The notes below the pieces were generated by a model. The model made no database searches and was not told the DNA's origin. It saw only the letters and a list, made by a program, of their open reading frames with translations. This document shows, in pieces, positions 24,076-32,015 of a stretch of DNA of 33,137 nucleotides. Position 1 is the stretch's first letter; each line of letters begins with the position of its first letter. The translations under genes were made by a program, and so were the position numbers. The DNA is taken from contig JAJZIY010000033.1 in NCBI GenBank assembly GCA_021828475.1, positions 1 through 33,137 on the forward strand, written 5' to 3'. This DNA is from Actinomycetes bacterium (lineage in GTDB: Bacteria; Actinomycetota; Acidimicrobiia; Acidimicrobiales; Palsa-688).

Positions 24076-24831
24076 ATGCCGGGGACGTCGTTGAGAGGCA
24101 CTTCGGGTCGTGAAAAGGGCGCACTGGCCGAAAAGCGGGGCGGTCACGGGGACGCGGTCCGGGCCCGGCCGGGTGGGAGCGGGCCTAGTTCGGGCGTAGT
24201 CATTGTTGACCCCTTCCCCCTGTTCCGCACCGGCGTTGTCGCCGCGCTTGCCGCCGCAGGAGCACACGTGGCCGGCGAAGCCGGGCACCTATCGGATGCG
24301 ATCGGTTTGGCACGCGGGACCGGTGCGAGGGTGATGCTCATCGGTGGGGCAACGGTGGCCGAGGTGCGAGAGGCCGTGGGCGCCCTGCCAAACTGCGCCA
24401 TCGTGGCCCTCGTGGTGCAGCCGAGCCGTTCGGAGCTTGTCGACATGCTCGACGCCGGCGTCGCCGGACTTGCCCCGCGGTCGTTGACCGCCGACGAGCT
24501 CGTGACAACGGTGGAAGCGGCGCTCGAGGCCGGTGCGGAAGGCAACGGGTTCGCCGGTTCGGAGCCGGTGCTGGTACCCCTACCCGTCGGCGCCCGGGCC
24601 CCGGACCTGTCAGCCAACCTCTCGTTGGCAGAGGAACCGCTGCTCACACCCAAGGAGCTGGAGATACTTGGCCAGCTTGCCCGGGGCGCCTCGAACAAGA
24701 CGATCGCTGAGGCGCTGTACGTCGCCCCGGCCACGGTCAAGACCCACCTCGGCCACATATACGCCAAGCTGGGAGCGCGCGGCCGCCACGAAGCCATCTC
24801 GCACGCTTTCGCCCGGGGGCTGTTGCGCTGA
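24076..24831 (+). CDS. LuxR/NarL-type regulator with degenerate receiver domain
   Basis: The 251-aa protein has a receiver-like domain (41-155) and a C-terminal LuxR helix-turn-helix (189-251: LTPKELEILGQLARGASNKT, then VAPATVKTHLGHIYAKLGA). In the receiver the phosphoacceptor position after VMLI (86-89) is Gly, the acidic pair is reduced to VDP, and the conserved Lys near GLAPRSL is missing. Phosphorylation is therefore unlikely, and it may be constitutive or respond to a ligand or protein. The ATG at 24076 has AGGGAGG four bases upstream, favouring it over a TTG at 24049. Its place between fliA and flgN suggests flagellar gene control (inference). Confidence 0.85.
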   Translation: MPGTSLRGTSGREKGALAEKRGGHGDAVRARPGGSGPSSGVVIVDPFPLFRTGVVAALAAAGAHVAGEAGHLSDAIGLARGTGARVMLIGGATVAEVREAVGALPNCAIVALVVQPSRSELVDMLDAGVAGLAPRSLTADELVTTVEAALEAGAEGNGFAGSEPVLVPLPVGARAPDLSANLSLAEEPLLTPKELEILGQLARGASNKTIAEALYVAPATVKTHLGHIYAKLGARGRHEAISHAFARGLLR

Positions 24832-24845
24832 GGCCGTCGATGGCT

Positions 24846-24859
24846 CCCGCCAGCGCGGG
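24846..24859 (+). terminator. Small hairpin after the LuxR-type gene
   Basis: CCCGC-CAGC-GCGGG begins 15 bases past the stop codon. It is short and lacks a T-run, so its activity is uncertain. Confidence 0.35.
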
Positions 24860-24898
24860 CGGGGACCATCTCCCGGCCGGGACGGGCTGAGCCCGGAG

Positions 24899-24968
24899 GC
24901 GAGATGCCGGCGAGGCCCCGGCGAGATGCCGGCGAAGCGCTGAGAAGAGGCCCGGGCGAGATGCCGGG
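24899..24968 (+). repeat. Three short direct repeats upstream of flgN
   Basis: GCGAGATGCCGGCGA occurs at 24899-24913 and 24921-24935, and GCGAGATGCCGGG at 24956-24968. They lie 20-90 bases before the flgN promoter and could be binding sites for an activator or simple repeat expansion. Confidence 0.5.
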
Positions 24969-24990
24969 AGAGATGGCGGCGCTCGGGCTC

Positions 24991-25017
24991 TAAGGTCCCG
25001 CCTCGCCCGTCCGATGA
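24991..25017 (+). promoter_or_regulatory. Sigma-28-like promoter of flgN-flgK-flgL-fliW
   Basis: TAAG (24991-24994), 15 bases, then TCCGATGA (25010-25017) is close to the consensus TAAA-N15-GCCGATAA. The flgN GTG begins six bases after the -10 element, about where transcription should start, so the mRNA is probably leaderless. Confidence 0.6.
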
Positions 25018-25023
25018 AGCATC

Positions 25024-25542
25024 GTGGCCCTTGCAGAGGACAACGACCAGGCCCTGAACGAGGTGTCAACTGTCCTGTGGCGGGAGAGGCAGCTGCTCGA
25101 ACTGCTGGTCTTCAAACTGGAAGAAGAGCAGTTGCTGCTGGCGGCGGGCAAGGCGCGCTGGGTGAACCACGCATCGAGGGAGGTCGAGATCGTCCTCGAG
25201 CAGTTGAGGTCCGCCGAACTGCTGCGCTCGGTTCGGGTCGAAGCGGCTGCGGGGCACCTCGGCCTCGAGTCCTATCCCGGCCTGCGCTCCCTGGCGCAGG
25301 CGTCGCCCGAGCCTTGGTCGTCCATATTCAGCCGTCACCGCCAGGCCTTCCTCGAGCTCACCGGCGAGGTGCGCGACCTGTCCGAGCAGAACAGGCACCT
25401 GCTCGCCAAGGGCCGGGACGCCGCCCGGGAGGCGCTCAACTGGCTCACAGGCAACAGCACGCCTCCCCCGACCGCCTACACGGCGACGGGTGGTCCCTCC
25501 CAGGCGCCCTCCGGGCACCTCCTCGTCAACGAGGCGGTCTGA
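25024..25542 (+). CDS. flgN: Flagellar chaperone FlgN
   Basis: The 172-aa protein is an export chaperone for the hook-filament junction proteins FlgK and FlgL. The helical signature is clear: VLWRERQLLELLVFKLEEEQ, then NHASREVEIVLEQLRSAEL and LTGEVRDLSEQNRHLL. The last 30 residues are Pro/Thr/Gly-rich. The GTG at 25024 has no ribosome-binding site but lies at the expected transcription start of the sigma-28-like promoter. It is followed after 12 bases by flgK, the normal order. Confidence 0.88.
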   Translation: MALAEDNDQALNEVSTVLWRERQLLELLVFKLEEEQLLLAAGKARWVNHASREVEIVLEQLRSAELLRSVRVEAAAGHLGLESYPGLRSLAQASPEPWSSIFSRHRQAFLELTGEVRDLSEQNRHLLAKGRDAAREALNWLTGNSTPPPTAYTATGGPSQAPSGHLLVNEAV

Positions 25543-25554
25543 GGTGGCACGGAG

Positions 25555-27021
25555 GTGAGCGACTTCTCGGCGCTCGGCGTTGCCCTTTCCGGTCTGGAGG
25601 CGCAGCAGGCAGGCCTCGACACGGTCGGCCAGAACGTCGCAAACGCGAACACGCCCGGGTACCTCGACGAGCAGGTCAACCTGTCGGCGGTCGGGTCGGT
25701 CCAGCACCTCGGGTTCGACGAGGCGGCCGGTGCCATGCCGGGTGCGGGCGTCCAGGTCACCAGCATCACCCGACTGGACAACACGTACCTCCAGCAGCGC
25801 AGCTACACCGAGCAGGGCACCCAAGGCATGCTGGCGGCCCAGCAGAGCGGGCTGCAGGCGGTGCAGCAGAACTTCCCGGAGCCCTCGACGAACGGGCTGT
25901 CGGGAACGCTGACCCAGTTCTGGCAGTCGTGGTCGACCCTGGCGAACAACCCGGCGGACATACCGACCCGGGCCACGCTGGTCCAGCAGGCGTCCAACCT
26001 TGCGGGCCAGCTAAACCAGACGTCGGCGGCTCTCACTCAGCAAGGTCAGCAGACGGTGCAGGACATGTCTCTCACGGTCAGCCAGGTCAACCAGTACGCC
26101 CAGCAGATAGCCGCTCTCAACCAGCAGGTGACCGGGCCCTCTGCGGGCGGCAAGGACGTGAACGAGCTGCTCGACCAACGCGACCAACTCGTCTCGAAGT
26201 TGTCGAACGACATCGGCGTGAACGTCTCGTACGGCTCCAACGGCACCGTGAACATCGGTGCCGGTGGTGAGCAGCTCGTGTCGGGCAACAACTACCAGCA
26301 GCTGTCCCTTTCCAAGAGCGGGCCGCCCTACTCGTTGACCTGGAGCCAGGACCAGTCGACCTACAGTCCGAACAGCGGGTCGCTGGGCGGCATGCTCGAC
26401 GTCGTGAACAACTACATCCCGTCCTACGGGAGCCAGCTGGACCAGGTCGCCCAGAGCCTCATGGGCTCGGTGAACAGCCTGATGTCCCGCGGGTACGACC
26501 TCAACAACAACCCGGGCCAGCCCTTCTTCCTCGGCACCGGGGCGGCGGACATCCAGGTGAACCCGGCCATAACGGCCAATCCTTCGCTCATCGCCGCCGC
26601 CTCCAGCCCGACGGCTACAGGTTCGACTGCCACGAACGAGGACGGCACGATCGCTGCGGACGTGGGCGAGCTGCCCAACTCCCAGACCGCCACGCTCTCC
26701 GAGCCCGCCGGCGGATGGGCGGCCGGCGGTTCCGCCTCGGCCTGGTCAGGCGCCACGTCATCGACGGGGACCGAGGCCGATGCCGCTTACAACCAGTTGG
26801 TCACCAACATCGGCCAGGCGACTTCGAGCGTCGGTACCAACTACACCAACCAACAGGCGGTGACCAACAATGTCAATGCCGCACTGCAGTCGGCGACCGG
26901 CGTGAACACCGACCAGGAGCTCACGAACATGGTCATGTACCAGAACGCCTACGACGCGTCGGCCAAGTTCATAAGCACGGTCAACACGACCTTGCAGACC
27001 CTGATATCGATGGTGGGGTAA
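25555..27021 (+). CDS. flgK: Hook-associated protein 1 (FlgK)
   Basis: The 488-aa protein joins hook and filament. The N-terminus has SDFSALGVALSGLEAQQAGL and NVANANTPGYLDEQV (about 25-39). Residues 150-215 carry the FlgK helical region ending with DVNELLDQRDQLVSKLS. The C-terminus has the axial motif DQELTNMVMYQNAYDASAKF and ends in LQTLISMVG. The start is the GTG at 25555, in the context GGAGGTGAGC. It lies four bases before flgL, so they are probably cotranscribed. Confidence 0.97.
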   Translation: MSDFSALGVALSGLEAQQAGLDTVGQNVANANTPGYLDEQVNLSAVGSVQHLGFDEAAGAMPGAGVQVTSITRLDNTYLQQRSYTEQGTQGMLAAQQSGLQAVQQNFPEPSTNGLSGTLTQFWQSWSTLANNPADIPTRATLVQQASNLAGQLNQTSAALTQQGQQTVQDMSLTVSQVNQYAQQIAALNQQVTGPSAGGKDVNELLDQRDQLVSKLSNDIGVNVSYGSNGTVNIGAGGEQLVSGNNYQQLSLSKSGPPYSLTWSQDQSTYSPNSGSLGGMLDVVNNYIPSYGSQLDQVAQSLMGSVNSLMSRGYDLNNNPGQPFFLGTGAADIQVNPAITANPSLIAAASSPTATGSTATNEDGTIAADVGELPNSQTATLSEPAGGWAAGGSASAWSGATSSTGTEADAAYNQLVTNIGQATSSVGTNYTNQQAVTNNVNAALQSATGVNTDQELTNMVMYQNAYDASAKFISTVNTTLQTLISMVG

Positions 27022-27025
27022 GGCG

Positions 27026-27973
27026 GTGTCCGATCTTTCGCGCATAACCGCCCAGTCGGCCACGATGCTCATGGTCGCCGACCTGCAGACCTCGCTCGGC
27101 AACCTGACCAGCCTGCAGCAGCAGGCGGCCACGGGCAAGGCGATCAACCAGCCCTCCGACAACCCCTCGGGCACGTCCGAGGTGCTGGCCATCAACGCCC
27201 AGCTCGGCCGGTTCCAGCAGTACTCGTCCAACATCACCGATGGACAGTCATGGCTCAACACGGCGGACAGCGCCCTGGGCTCGGTCATCAAGAACCTGGA
27301 CCAGGTGCAGACACAGGTGCTCTCGGGCGCCAACGCCAGCGCTCAGGACTCGGCAGGCGAGCAGGCCCTCTCACAGGAGGTCCTGGCCATAAAGACCCAG
27401 ATCCTCGGGCTGTCGGCGACCAGCTACAACAACCGCCCCGTCTTTTCGGGGACCTACGGGATCAGCCCCTACCCCCAGGGCGGCGCCAGCGGGGTGAGCG
27501 ACCCGACGAGCGCCTCGTACAACCCGGCCACCGCCTACGCCTATGCCGGCAGTTCCACACCGGTCACCAGGATCGTGGCGCCCGGTCAGAAGGTCGACGT
27601 CAGCATCACCGGCGGGCAGGTCTTCGGAAGCGGCGCCAACAGCGTGTTCGCCCTCCTCGACCGGATATCCCAGGACCTGGCCAATGGCAACACCTCGGCG
27701 CTGTCCGGCGCGGACCTGGCCGACCTGAAGACGGCCATCAACACGGTCACGCAGGCTCAGGGCACGGTCGGCGCCCTCGGTGCGGGCCTCGTCACGGGCC
27801 AGACCCAGGTCGGCAACACCATCACCGCCCTCCAGGACCAGGTGTCCACCATCAGCGACGCCAACGAGGCCCAGGTGATCAGCGAGCTGAACCTGACCGA
27901 AGCCTCGTACCAGGCCGCCCTGGAGACCACCGCCAAGGTCATCCAGCCCTCACTGGCCCAGTTCCTCTCATGA
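27026..27973 (+). CDS. flgL: Hook-associated protein 3 (FlgL)
   Basis: The 315-aa flagellin-like junction protein has a flagellin-type N-terminus (LQTSLGNLTSLQQQAATGKA, then INQPSDNPSGTSEVLAIN) and C-terminus (EAQVISELNLTEASYQAALE, ending IQPSLAQFLS). It sits between FlgK and the first flagellin in the assembled flagellum. The start is the GTG at 27026, four bases after the flgK stop. Its TGA overlaps the fliW ATG (ATGA). Confidence 0.96.
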   Translation: MSDLSRITAQSATMLMVADLQTSLGNLTSLQQQAATGKAINQPSDNPSGTSEVLAINAQLGRFQQYSSNITDGQSWLNTADSALGSVIKNLDQVQTQVLSGANASAQDSAGEQALSQEVLAIKTQILGLSATSYNNRPVFSGTYGISPYPQGGASGVSDPTSASYNPATAYAYAGSSTPVTRIVAPGQKVDVSITGGQVFGSGANSVFALLDRISQDLANGNTSALSGADLADLKTAINTVTQAQGTVGALGAGLVTGQTQVGNTITALQDQVSTISDANEAQVISELNLTEASYQAALETTAKVIQPSLAQFLS

Positions 27974-28392
27974 CCACGATCAGCGCAACCACCCAACAGA
28001 GCCTGGCGACCCGGTCGCTGCACTTCCCCTCGGGCGTTCCCGGCTTCCCTGCCGCCCGGACCTTCTCCATGAGCACGTGGGGCGAGGAGCCCAGCCCCTT
28101 CTACGTCATCGAGTGCGCCGAGGTCGAAGGCCTGCGCTTCGTCGTCGTCGCACCGGTGGTCTTCTTCCCCTCCTACGAGCCCCAGCTCGGCCCGGACGTC
28201 TACGAGGCCGTGGAGGCGGCGGGCCGTGACGAGGTGACGGTCATGGTGATACTGACCCTGCACTCGCGGCCCGAGGACACCACCGCCAACCTCTTGGGGC
28301 CTCTGGTGGTCAACAGGGCGACGGGGCGCGCCGTCCAGGCGGTGCTGTCTGCGTCCGGGTTCAATCCTCAGACGCCCATCGTCCAGCGTTAG
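27970..28392 (+). CDS. fliW: Flagellar assembly factor FliW
   Basis: The 140-aa protein binds flagellin and antagonises CsrA. When flagellin is exported, free FliW sequesters CsrA and relieves repression of flagellin translation. Family features are FPSGVPGFPAARTFSM near residues 18-33, FYVIECAEVEGLRFVVVAP in the middle, and NLLGPLVVNRATGRAVQAVL near the end. The ATG overlaps the flgL stop by four bases, so it is coupled to the hook-junction genes. csrA follows after a 243-base gap. Confidence 0.93.
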   Translation: MTTISATTQQSLATRSLHFPSGVPGFPAARTFSMSTWGEEPSPFYVIECAEVEGLRFVVVAPVVFFPSYEPQLGPDVYEAVEAAGRDEVTVMVILTLHSRPEDTTANLLGPLVVNRATGRAVQAVLSASGFNPQTPIVQR

Positions 28393-28480
28393 CCGGCGGC
28401 CGCTCATCCTGGCGACGGGAAGGCCGCACGACCGGCACGGGTGACGACCAGGCGCCGCTCATCCGGCCGACGGCCGCCCC

Positions 28481-28539
28481 GCCCGGGTGCCGCCCCGCCC
28501 GGGTGCCGCCCCGCCCGGGTGCCGCCCCGCCCGGGTGCC
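28481..28539 (+). repeat. Tandem 16-bp repeat between fliW and csrA
   Basis: The unit GCCCGGGTGCCGCCCC occurs three times in full and a fourth time over 11 bases. It is flanked on both sides by GGCCGACGGCCGC and similar pieces. The whole 28393-28635 gap holds this array and its degenerate flanks; no gene is seen. Being GC-rich and partly self-complementary, it may form RNA structure between the two genes. Confidence 0.8.
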
Positions 28540-28635
28540 ATGCCGGCCGACGGCCGCTCCGCCCAAGGTGCCATGCCGGCCGACGTGGGGTGGTCAGCCA
28601 CTAGGCTTCCCGCATCGCCCAGGGAAGGAGCGAGC

Positions 28636-29106
28636 GTGCTGGTACTAACGAGGCATGTTCACCAGAGCATCGTCATCGGCCACGACGTCGTGGTCACGGT
28701 GCTCGAGGTGCGGGGTGACCAGGTCCGCCTGGGCATCACCGCCCCCAAGGACGTCCAGGTGCACCGCGAGGAGGTTTTCGCGGCTTTGACGGCGGCCAAC
28801 CGCCAGGCGGCGACGTCCTCGGTCGAGCTGCAGGTCCTGAGCGAACTGGCAGACGCGCCCCGACAGGCTACGAGCGGCTCCGACAACCAGGCGCCATCCC
28901 CGCCAGCGTCCGGCCCGAGCCCAGCGCCCGGCCAGACCCCGCCCAGGGGCCCACAGGCCCGCTCGCAGTTCGGGGGCGTCCCCGGCTCATTCCCCGGGCA
29001 GCGCCGTGTGCCGCCGCCGCCACCTCCGTCGAGGCGTGCCGCCGACGGTTCCACTTCAGCTTCGCATACCAGGCACGAGGACGGGACGGCGGTCCCAGGG
29101 GACTGA
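28636..29106 (+). CDS. csrA: Carbon storage regulator CsrA with long proline-rich tail
   Basis: Residues 1-58 are a complete Csr[16 protein letters not shown], then [20 protein letters not shown] and [12 protein letters not shown]. They contain the RNA-binding strand and the conserved Arg-Leu-Gly-Ile segment. CsrA dimers bind GGA hairpins and block translation. The GTG at 28636 has a GGAG seven bases upstream. The frame continues for about 95 more residues, a disordered-looking Pro/Ser/Gln/Arg tail including PPPPPPSRR, to a total of 156 aa; typical CsrA is 60-80 aa. The likely target in this window is the fliC leader, with FliW as antagonist. Confidence 0.9.
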   Translation: MLVLTRHVHQSIVIGHDVVVTVLEVRGDQVRLGITAPKDVQVHREEVFAALTAANRQAATSSVELQVLSELADAPRQATSGSDNQAPSPPASGPSPAPGQTPPRGPQARSQFGGVPGSFPGQRRVPPPPPPSRRAADGSTSASHTRHEDGTAVPGD

Positions 29107-29234
29107 GCGTCGCCGCTCAGAGTGGGTGGACCGCTGCCAGGCGTTGTGTGGGTTCATCGCTGCCGTGCCGGGCGCCACGTCGTTCACGACGCACCCGCTG
29201 TGGGCCCGGTAACATCGGTAGGAGGAGGTCAAGG

Positions 29235-29306
29235 GTGACAACGGGGGCAGCGGCCGACGGCCCTGCCGGTAGGATGTCCCCCGGCTGGCTTGGTGGCCTG
29301 CTGTAA
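29235..29306 (+). CDS. 23-aa leader ORF upstream of the sigma factor gene
   Basis: A GTG at 29235 follows a strong GGAGG at six bases and opens a 23-codon frame (about MTTGAAADGPAGRMSPGWLG when the GTG is read as Met) ending in TAA at 29304-29306, 52 bases before the sigma gene. The strong ribosome-binding site contrasts with the weak one of the sigma gene. It may be a regulatory leader, or the site may be used by nothing else; its sequence shows no known attenuator residues. The rest of 29107-29358 shows only a possible -10 (TAACAT, about 29210-29215). Confidence 0.4.
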   Translation: MTTGAAADGPAGRMSPGWLGGLL

Positions 29307-29358
29307 ACCAGTTGGGAGAGCGCCAGCCGGCGCCCTTCGAATGAGGACGACGGACTAA

Positions 29359-30294
<936 letters not shown>

Positions 30295-30342
30295 GCGCCG
30301 TGCCCGGGGGAGGAGCGGTCCTTCCGGCCATGCCCACCCGGG

Positions 30343-30813
30343 TCAGGTCAACTCGCTGAACCTCATGGGCAGCCTGGCCAGCACGAAGCTGAAGAGCAGC
30401 TGGCGATGTGTGGTTACCAGGACGATGGCGGCCTTGCCCGACACTCCGCTCGGCGCGTCGGCGACCTGACCGGCAGGGAAGGTGCCCGTGAAGGCGAAGG
30501 CACACACCTGGGTGCCGACCGGAGGCGGGTTGTGGGACGCCGCTTTGCTGTGGGGGAAGCGGTGGTGCACGAGCTTGGTCAGGTGGCCCGGACGGACGAG
30601 CTGCAAACCGCTGAACTTGTAGGTGCCCTTGGGGGCGTTGAGCGCCGCCACGGCGAGGGGTAGGCCCTGGTAGCAGTTGGCCAGACCGACGGGGGGGGAG
30701 GGCCGGTGGCACCCCCCCAGGGCCACGGTAGCGGCCAGGAGCAGCGTCACTGCGGTCAAGGCGCTCTTTCGGCCGCTGCTCACCGCACAGGTCTTGGGCA
30801 TCGTCCTGGTCAC
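30343..30813 (-). CDS. Hypothetical lipoprotein
   Basis: The 156-aa protein has a basic N-terminus, a hydrophobic stretch (residues 18-33) and a lipobox, LGGC, with Cys35 as the likely lipidated residue. The remaining 120 residues include two further Cys (NCYQG and VCAFAF) and end in a hydrophobic beta-like segment. No family was recognised. It is translationally coupled to the upstream membrane-protein gene (GTGA overlap at 30810-30813), so it may work with it at the outer face of the membrane. Confidence 0.7.
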   Translation of the reverse strand: MTRTMPKTCAVSSGRKSALTAVTLLLAATVALGGCHRPSPPVGLANCYQGLPLAVAALNAPKGTYKFSGLQLVRPGHLTKLVHHRFPHSKAASHNPPPVGTQVCAFAFTGTFPAGQVADAPSGVSGKAAIVLVTTHRQLLFSFVLARLPMRFSELT

Positions 30814-32015
30814 CGTCCTCCCTCAGCTTGCCTTCGGTCCACGAGCGGCATGACAACCGGCGGTGCGGCCAGTGCAGCCGCATCGCCACCCACACCATCT
30901 CTGCTTGCCGCGTGAGTCGCCACCCCAGCCGCCGCGTGAGTCGCCACCCCAGCCGCCGCGTGAGTCGCCACCCCAGCCGCCGCGTGAGTTGCCGCCGTCT
31001 CGTCGGACTTGCGCTGCCTACCCCGGGCCAAGGCGCCGTAGCAGACGGCCCCGACCGGCAGGGGCGCCCAGAAGCTCACGACCCGGTACAGGAGCACGGC
31101 GGCGACGGTGGCCGCCCTACCTCCGCCGAACGCGACCAACGCGACGGTGAGGCTGCCCTCGACCACGCCGAGGCCGCCGGGCGTGATCGGGAGGTTGACC
31201 GCCAGCTGGCCACCGCAGTATGCCAGCAGCAGGCCGTCCCAGGGGACCGGTGCGCCGACGGCGATGAAGGCGAACATCAAGCAGGCGCAGTCCGCCAACC
31301 AGCTCGCGGTCCCGTACGACAGCGCGGCCGCCCACTGGCGGCGGTCCGGGGTGACGGTGCGCATGCGGGCCACGACCCTCTCGAGAGGCTCGCTCAAGCG
31401 GCCGGTGCGCCTCAGCCGGTGCTCGATGGCGCTGACCACCCGCAGGGAAACGGCGTAGACCTGGAAGCGTCTGTTCCAGGCAAGGACCGCGAGCAGGGCC
31501 ACTGCCCAGACGCCGACGATGGCACCAACGAGGTCGAGGGCGCTCCCCGTTGAGGCCGCCATCGACAACCCCGTCCCGGCCAGCACGGCCAAGGTGCCGA
31601 AGGACACCGCTGCCGTGGCAACGACGACCCAAGCGGCCAGGACCTCGTCAGCGCCCAGGACCTCGAACTGGCGGAACTGGTACAGGGCGGCGAACGCCGT
31701 ACCCGCCGGGAGCGCCGACTGGATGGTCGTCCCGGCGAAGGTTATGACGGAGACCCGGAGCAGGTGCGGCTTGAGCTCACCCGCATTCAGCAGCGAGCCC
31801 TGCAGGGCAGCCATGAAGAGGTACGACGCCAGTTCCGCTCCCGACGCCAGTGCCAACCACGGCCAGCGGAGCTGTGCAAGGAAGGCGGTGGCGCCCGACA
31901 GCTCGCTCGTCTTGCCGGCGACGAACCATCCGGCGAGGCCGACGAGGACCAGGCTCAGGGCGAAGCGCAGCGGTCGCCAAACCTTGCGCAGGGCCCCCCT
32001 GGAGGCCAGGCTCAT
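30810..32015 (-). CDS. YbhN/UPF0104-type multispanning membrane protein (LPG synthase TM-like)
   Basis: The 401-aa protein has about eight hydrophobic segments. Motifs of the lysylphosphatidylglycerol synthase transmembrane/YbhN family include SALPAGTAFAALYQFRQFEV, GGQLAVNLPITPGGLGVVEG and LLYRVVSFWAPLPVGAV. Members are flippase-like or lipid-modifying membrane proteins; no soluble synthase domain is attached. The ATG at 32015 overlaps the stop of the upstream gene (ATGA). The C-terminal cytoplasmic tail contains an Ala-rich repeat (ATHAAAGV units, about residues 341-370) encoded by a 24-bp tandem repeat. The lipoprotein gene follows with an overlap. Confidence 0.85.
   Translation of the reverse strand: MSLASRGALRKVWRPLRFALSLVLVGLAGWFVAGKTSELSGATAFLAQLRWPWLALASGAELASYLFMAALQGSLLNAGELKPHLLRVSVITFAGTTIQSALPAGTAFAALYQFRQFEVLGADEVLAAWVVVATAAVSFGTLAVLAGTGLSMAASTGSALDLVGAIVGVWAVALLAVLAWNRRFQVYAVSLRVVSAIEHRLRRTGRLSEPLERVVARMRTVTPDRRQWAAALSYGTASWLADCACLMFAFIAVGAPVPWDGLLLAYCGGQLAVNLPITPGGLGVVEGSLTVALVAFGGGRAATVAAVLLYRVVSFWAPLPVGAVCYGALARGRQRKSDETAATHAAAGVATHAAAGVATHAAAGVATHAASRDGVGGDAAALAAPPVVMPLVDRRQAEGGR
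30907..30993 (-). repeat. In-frame 24-bp tandem repeat in the YbhN-type gene
   Basis: On the plus strand three full copies of a 24-base unit (GCCGCGTGAGTCGCCACCCC followed by AGCC) lie at 30907-30930, 30931-30954 and 30955-30978, with a partial fourth. Each codes for eight residues (ATHAAAGV), so copy number can change without breaking the frame. Confidence 0.9.

Noticed and set aside
28481..28539. Possible CRISPR array
   Set aside because: The 16-base units are directly adjacent with no unique spacers, so this is a simple tandem repeat.
30303..30342. CCCGGG pair between the sigma factor and lipoprotein genes as a shared terminator
   Set aside because: The arms are only six bases and each is itself palindromic; such matches are expected by chance in this GC-rich DNA.
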